From VAZQ01 sp963827585 (GTDB lineage Bacteria; Pseudomonadota; Alphaproteobacteria; Rhizobiales; Xanthobacteraceae): 64,000 nucleotides of DNA. Where the stretch lies: the NCBI GenBank assembly GCA_963827585.1, contig CAWHCK010000048.1:115923-179922 (forward strand), written 5' to 3'. The translations under genes and the position numbers were made by a program. The notes beneath the pieces were generated by a model, which was not told the DNA's origin, did not search any database, and worked only from the letters and a program-made list of their open reading frames with translations. Every line of letters begins with the position of its first letter. The stretch's first letter is position 1. Shown one piece after another: positions 61,121-64,000 of this stretch.

Positions 61121-61591
61121 TCAGGCCTCGGCTTCGCGCTTGAAGTGCTCCAGCATGCGGGGCCAGCCGCCGTCGACGTCCTTGCGCATGGATGCGCCGG
61201 CTTCCGCGCCCATCTGCTCGAACTTGCGGTGCTCCAGTTCCACCAGCGTTGCGACGGGCCCCTCGGCGATGAACCTGACCTCGACTTCCGAGCTCACGGC
61301 CGAGTCGGGCTTCCAGTTGCTGTTGATGTCCCAGCTGATGACGAAGCGCTGCGGCGGCTCCCACACCAGCACCTTGCCGACCGTTGTCTGCGAGCCATCC
61401 TCGCCCAGCTCGTACCAACGCCCGCCAAGCCGCGGCTCCAAGACCGACATCTTCAGGGGCGAACTGCCGATCGTCGCGTTGCGCGGCCACCAGCGCCCGA
61501 GCCCCGACGTGAACACGTCGAACGCGTGCGCCTGGCTCGCGCTGACGCGAAGGCTCTTGCGCACCGGCGCGATGGTGATCGTGGAGGTCAT
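61121..61591 (-). CDS. SRPBCC/AHSA1-like protein
   Basis: A 156-aa START-like protein. It shows VRKSLRVSASQAHAFDVFTS, MSVLEPRLGGRWYELGEDGS, VLVWEPPQRFVISWDINSNW and GWPRMLEHFKREAEA. ATG 61589-61591 overlaps the stop of the ArsR gene (ATGA at 61588-61591). Such pairs of an ArsR regulator and an AHSA1-type protein are common; the AHSA1 partner binds hydrophobic ligands or acts as a co-chaperone. It would be autoregulated through the operator upstream of the regulator. Confidence 0.88.
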   Translation of the reverse strand: MTSTITIAPVRKSLRVSASQAHAFDVFTSGLGRWWPRNATIGSSPLKMSVLEPRLGGRWYELGEDGSQTTVGKVLVWEPPQRFVISWDINSNWKPDSAVSSEVEVRFIAEGPVATLVELEHRKFEQMGAEAGASMRKDVDGGWPRMLEHFKREAEA

Positions 61592-61914
61592 TTGCCCTTG
61601 TCCTTCTCGTCGCTGCTCGCAGTTTCGACCTCGGCCTGAAAAGCCGCCAGCGCCTGATCCCAAAACTGGTCGAGCCAACCCCGCAGCGCGCCAAGCCCGT
61701 GGGGGTCGATGTAATAGACCCGGCGTGTTCCTTCGGGCCGGTCGGTCACCAGGCCCGCCTCCTTCAAGACCTTGAGATGTTGCGACACCGCGGGCCGGCT
61801 CACCGGCATGCCGCGGGCGATGGCACCGACGGCTTGGGGTCCCGATTTGAGCCGCTCGAACACCCGCCTCCGGGTGGGGTCCGCCAGTGCCGCCAACGCC
61901 GTATCGTAAGCCAT
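61588..61914 (-). CDS. ArsR-family transcriptional regulator
   Basis: A 108-aa winged-helix repressor. DTALAALADPTRRRVFERLK begins the fold, GMPVSRPAVSQHLKVLKEAG is the recognition helix, and DRPEGTRRVYYIDPHGLGAL is the wing. There are no arsenic-type Cys pairs, so it senses something else, probably the SRPBCC partner's ligand. It is the only recognisable transcription factor in the window. Two palindromes lie directly upstream of its start (61917-61944). Confidence 0.92.
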   Translation of the reverse strand: MAYDTALAALADPTRRRVFERLKSGPQAVGAIARGMPVSRPAVSQHLKVLKEAGLVTDRPEGTRRVYYIDPHGLGALRGWLDQFWDQALAAFQAEVETASSDEKDKGK

Positions 61915-61916
61915 GA

Positions 61917-61944
61917 CTTACCGTAAGAGATTGCTTACGATAAG
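61917..61944. promoter_or_regulatory. Probable ArsR operator, two dyads
   Basis: CTTACCGTAAG (61917-61927) and CTTACGATAAG (61934-61944) are two palindromic 11-mers whose centres are 17 bp apart. They lie within 3 and 30 bp of the ArsR start, where an autorepressor would bind. A partial third site (ATCGTAAG, 61903-61910) overlaps the start region. Confidence 0.65.
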
Positions 61945-62033
61945 TCAAGTGCAGTTGGCGACCCGCCGCGAGGCCAGCGCTTTTTTGTCGCCCGGCATGC
62001 ATCACCTCCCGCGGGGCATGCGTTATCCAATGG

Positions 62034-62942
62034 ATGGCAAATCGCAGCGTCCGAGCGTCAATTATCCTGCTGGCGATGGTCGCAACAGCATCGTCGTCGC
62101 AATCGGTCGGCCAGTCGTCTGGCAGACCTTGGTCGGTCTACGGCACCCTCGTGGTCACTGCTCCCTCGAGGGACGGCCTGATCGTTGCGGCCGACAGCAG
62201 GGCGCGGATGGACGGCGCTGGGATGGACGGCGCTGTTTGCAACTCGTACCACAAGATCACCGAGCCCGCTCGTCCGGATCGAACCGTGTTCGCTGTGATC
62301 GGACGATCCATGTACTTGGAGCCTCCTCCTTCCGGCCTGCCGGATCCCTGCACTTACCTGCGACAAGCGCCGCGCATCTACGACATCGATGCGCTGGTAA
62401 AGACCTATCTGGAAACCTCAGGGGCGAACGTCGCGACCGCGGGGACGGAGGAACTCGCCGCCCGTTGCATCGAGGCCATCGTGGCGGTCCAGAAAACCCA
62501 CGGCGACCACATCCGCGCCTTCTGGGGCACGCGAATGTTCGCTGTGGTCCTCGCGACCTATGCGCCGGCCGAACGAACGTCCACCGTCAAATGGTTCAGT
62601 CTCCTCCTCAGCCCAACCGGCGAGCCGTTCGTGAGCGAGAAGGACACCGATGCGGCAGCCCCGACCAGCCGGCGCTCGGCCATGAGGTTCGGGGAGAGCG
62701 AGTTCTTTCAAAAGCAGGTCTTGAACGGGCCAGGCAGGCAGTTCTTGGGGCGCGCATGGAAAGAGTGGACGACGAAAGCGAGGATTGCCGACATCGAGCG
62801 TTCGCTGGCGCTCAATGCCGCCGTCGACATGATTGAAGCCGCCGCCAAGACCGCGAATTTGCTGCGCGCAGACTTGGCTCTCGGCGGACCGGTCGACGCC
62901 GTCCTGCTCGGTGATCAGCCCAGGCCGCAACGCCTGCGCTGA
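62034..62942 (+). CDS. Secreted proteasome-like (Ntn-hydrolase-type) protein
   Basis: A 302-aa protein with a leader (ASIILLAMVATASSSQSV). The next part resembles the N-terminus of proteasome beta or HslV subunits: YGTLVVTAPSRDGLIVAADS with a threonine (T38) exactly 16 residues before an Asp (D54), as for T1 and D17. A Lys follows in NSYHKI (K74), near the K33 position if a duplication is discounted. That duplication is a 15-bp tandem repeat (62207-62236) coding for MDGAG twice. Later sequence (VFAVIGRSMY, AARCIEAIVAVQ) is compatible with the fold. No role is known. It is exported, so not a cytosolic proteasome. Confidence 0.55.
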   Translation: MANRSVRASIILLAMVATASSSQSVGQSSGRPWSVYGTLVVTAPSRDGLIVAADSRARMDGAGMDGAVCNSYHKITEPARPDRTVFAVIGRSMYLEPPPSGLPDPCTYLRQAPRIYDIDALVKTYLETSGANVATAGTEELAARCIEAIVAVQKTHGDHIRAFWGTRMFAVVLATYAPAERTSTVKWFSLLLSPTGEPFVSEKDTDAAAPTSRRSAMRFGESEFFQKQVLNGPGRQFLGRAWKEWTTKARIADIERSLALNAAVDMIEAAAKTANLLRADLALGGPVDAVLLGDQPRPQRLR

Positions 62943-62974
62943 AAGGGGCCTTAGGCTGAGGAGGTGAGCCATCC

Positions 62975-63319
62975 ATGGCAAGCGCAGAAAATGACCGTCG
63001 CATCGAATATATCGAGATGGGGGTCGCCGACGCGAAGGCGTTCTATGGCGGCGCGTTCGGATGGACGTTCACGGATTATGGACCGACCTACTGCGAATTC
63101 TTCGATGGCCGGCTGCACGGCGGGTTCACGACCGCGATACCGCCGCGGCCGGGCGGCGTGCTCGTGATCCTCTATGGCGTCGATCTTGCCGATGTGCAGT
63201 CCCGGGTCGAAGCCGCCGGCGGACGTGTCATCCGGCCGATCTTCGATTTCCCCGGCGGGCGCCGCTTCCATTTCCTCGACCCCGACGGCTACGAGCTGGC
63301 GGTGTGGTCGAAGCGCTAG
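62975..63319 (+). CDS. VOC-superfamily protein
   Basis: A 114-aa single-domain glyoxalase-fold protein: IEYIEMGVADAKAFYGGAFG, then WTFTDYGPTYCEFFDGRLHG, and FHFLDPDGYELAVWSK with the terminal Glu ligand. The first His of the metal site is replaced (RRIEYIEM), so a full metal site is unlikely. ATG 62975 is 32 bp after the previous stop, with GGAGGTGAGC as ribosome site. Function unknown. Confidence 0.82.
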   Translation: MASAENDRRIEYIEMGVADAKAFYGGAFGWTFTDYGPTYCEFFDGRLHGGFTTAIPPRPGGVLVILYGVDLADVQSRVEAAGGRVIRPIFDFPGGRRFHFLDPDGYELAVWSKR

Positions 63320-63384
63320 GGAGTTTCATTGCGGGTCCACAAAGGCGCGCAGCTTGTCGTCCCGGATCAGGCAGCGAACCGCAG

Positions 63385-63897
63385 TCAAGGGCGCAGGCCG
63401 TAATCCGGGGCAAGGAGGCGATTGCGGACGAGCCAATCGAGGGCGCGCGTCCAGGACTCGTCGGTATTGCCGCGCATATCCGCGCTCATCGCCGCGACAG
63501 TACGTCCCGAGGAGACCTCTCGCATCTGGATGTTCATGTTGAGGATCAGGTTCGAGACCTTCTGCACCGTCCCGGTGATCGCGAGCTCGGCCCCGACGCG
63601 TTGCGCCAGGCGCGTGTCGCAGCCGCCGCAGGCCTGCAGGTTGCTCGCCCGCGCCTCGGCGGCAACCGGCGCGGTGTCGACGAGCGTGAACCGTCCCGAC
63701 GCCCGCAGGCGCTGTCGCAACTGATCGCTCAGCCGGGCAAGGCGCGCCTGTTCGTCGGCACGCGGGCCGTTGATCGAGCCTTCGAGACTGGTGTCGATCA
63801 ACTCGAAATCGAACGCAGCGACGGTCTGTCCGCCGGCTGACCCGCATAGGACCGGCAGCACGACCCATGGCATCAAGAGACACGACAGGGTGCGCAT
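63385..63897 (-). CDS. DUF3280-like secreted protein
   Basis: A 170-aa protein with a leader (MRTLSCLLMPWVVLPVLCGS to AGG). The mature part begins TVAAFDFELIDTSLEG and has QACGGCDTRLAQRVGAELAI, VQKVSNLILNMNIQMREVSS and SWTRALDWLVRNRL. This matches DUF3280, a family of predicted periplasmic proteins that I recall near quinoprotein genes. ATG 63895-63897 starts the leader. It is well separated from the PQQ locus here, so a link is not shown by this window. The gene faces the tRNA. Confidence 0.75.
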   Translation of the reverse strand: MRTLSCLLMPWVVLPVLCGSAGGQTVAAFDFELIDTSLEGSINGPRADEQARLARLSDQLRQRLRASGRFTLVDTAPVAAEARASNLQACGGCDTRLAQRVGAELAITGTVQKVSNLILNMNIQMREVSSGRTVAAMSADMRGNTDESWTRALDWLVRNRLLAPDYGLRP

Positions 63898-63948
63898 GGT
63901 CGTTCGTTCAATGCCGCGTGCTCGCATGAGCGGCAACTTATGTGGGTT

Positions 63949-64000
63949 TGGCGGAGAGGGAGGGATTCGAACCCCCGATACGGTTACCCGTATGCCGCAT
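63949..64000 (-). tRNA. Partial tRNA, class II (probable tRNA-Ser), 3' part
   Basis: Read on the minus strand the edge shows the long variable arm (ATACGG / CCGTAT with loop GTAA), the T arm GGGGGTTCGAATCCCTCC and the acceptor end CTCTCCGCCA with encoded CCA. The GGAGAG-type acceptor and the long variable arm fit serine. The anticodon lies outside the window, so the isoacceptor is unknown. Confidence 0.85.

Noticed and set aside
1..64000. Insertion sequence, prophage or integrative element
   Set aside because: No transposase, integrase, phage structural or conjugation gene is seen. The partial tRNA at the right edge could be an integration site, but no attachment repeat or integrase is visible.

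Overview
The window looks like a chromosomal piece of a high-GC alphaproteobacterium of the order Hyphomicrobiales (Bradyrhizobium, Rhodopseudomonas or Xanthobacteraceae-like). This is inferred from the gene families, namely periplasmic Bug-type receptors, many CoxL-type molybdenum hydroxylases, PQQ dehydrogenases with an associated ABC system and LigAB-type ring cleavage, and from several families of palindromic intergenic repeats. No 16S rRNA, transposase, phage gene or CRISPR array is visible. A partial class II tRNA (serine-type) lies at the right edge.

Region 1 (1-14.6 kb) is a quinoprotein alcohol-oxidation locus. Two PQQ dehydrogenases, each followed by a small cytochrome c, sit at the two ends and point outward. 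Both have the Asp-Tyr-Asp active-site signature of lanthanide-dependent enzymes. Between them lie a secreted pentapeptide-repeat protein, a SoxCD-like sulfite dehydrogenase pair, an ABC system of the PQQ-alcohol-dehydrogenase-associated (Ped) type (ATPase, beta-propeller, binding protein, ABC-2 permease) and an SsuABC-like importer. The end of a TonB-dependent receptor lies at the left edge. I infer rare-earth-dependent alcohol oxidation with its own metal uptake.

Region 2 (14.7-48.8 kb) is a catabolic and transport island. It holds two luciferase-like flavin monooxygenases, a hydantoinase HyuAB pair, an Fe-S oxidoreductase, RidA, three CoxL-type large subunits but only one CoxM and one CoxS, an acyl-CoA-dehydrogenase-like protein, a taurine/nitrate-type ABC importer in an operon with an isochorismatase-fold hydrolase, a Tat-exported FAD oxidase, a Bug receptor, a metallo-beta-lactamase-fold hydrolase, a zinc alcohol dehydrogenase, an alpha/beta hydrolase, a cupin, a coupled zinc-peptidase and ATP-grasp pair, and an aspartate-dehydrogenase-like protein beside a dihydroxyphthalate-decarboxylase-like protein.

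Region 3 (49.2-59.7 kb) looks like an aromatic degradation cluster: two Bug receptors, two FAD aromatic hydroxylases, a UbiD decarboxylase, a second dihydroxyphthalate-decarboxylase-like protein, a fused LigB-LigA ring-cleavage dioxygenase, a VOC protein and a binding-protein-fold protein. Region 4 (60-64 kb) holds housekeeping and accessory genes: a GST, an ArsR/SRPBCC pair with a visible operator, a secreted proteasome-like protein, a VOC protein, a DUF3280-like protein and the tRNA.

Two cross-cutting points matter to the reader. First, twelve genes carry one or two single-base frameshifts after which the conserved frame resumes at once. These look more like indel errors in the sequence than gene decay, so I give the restored spans. 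Second, the 0.8-kb gene-free stretch at 36.6-37.4 kb holds a densely self-complementary element with a good promoter on the minus strand, the best candidate here for an undescribed non-coding RNA.
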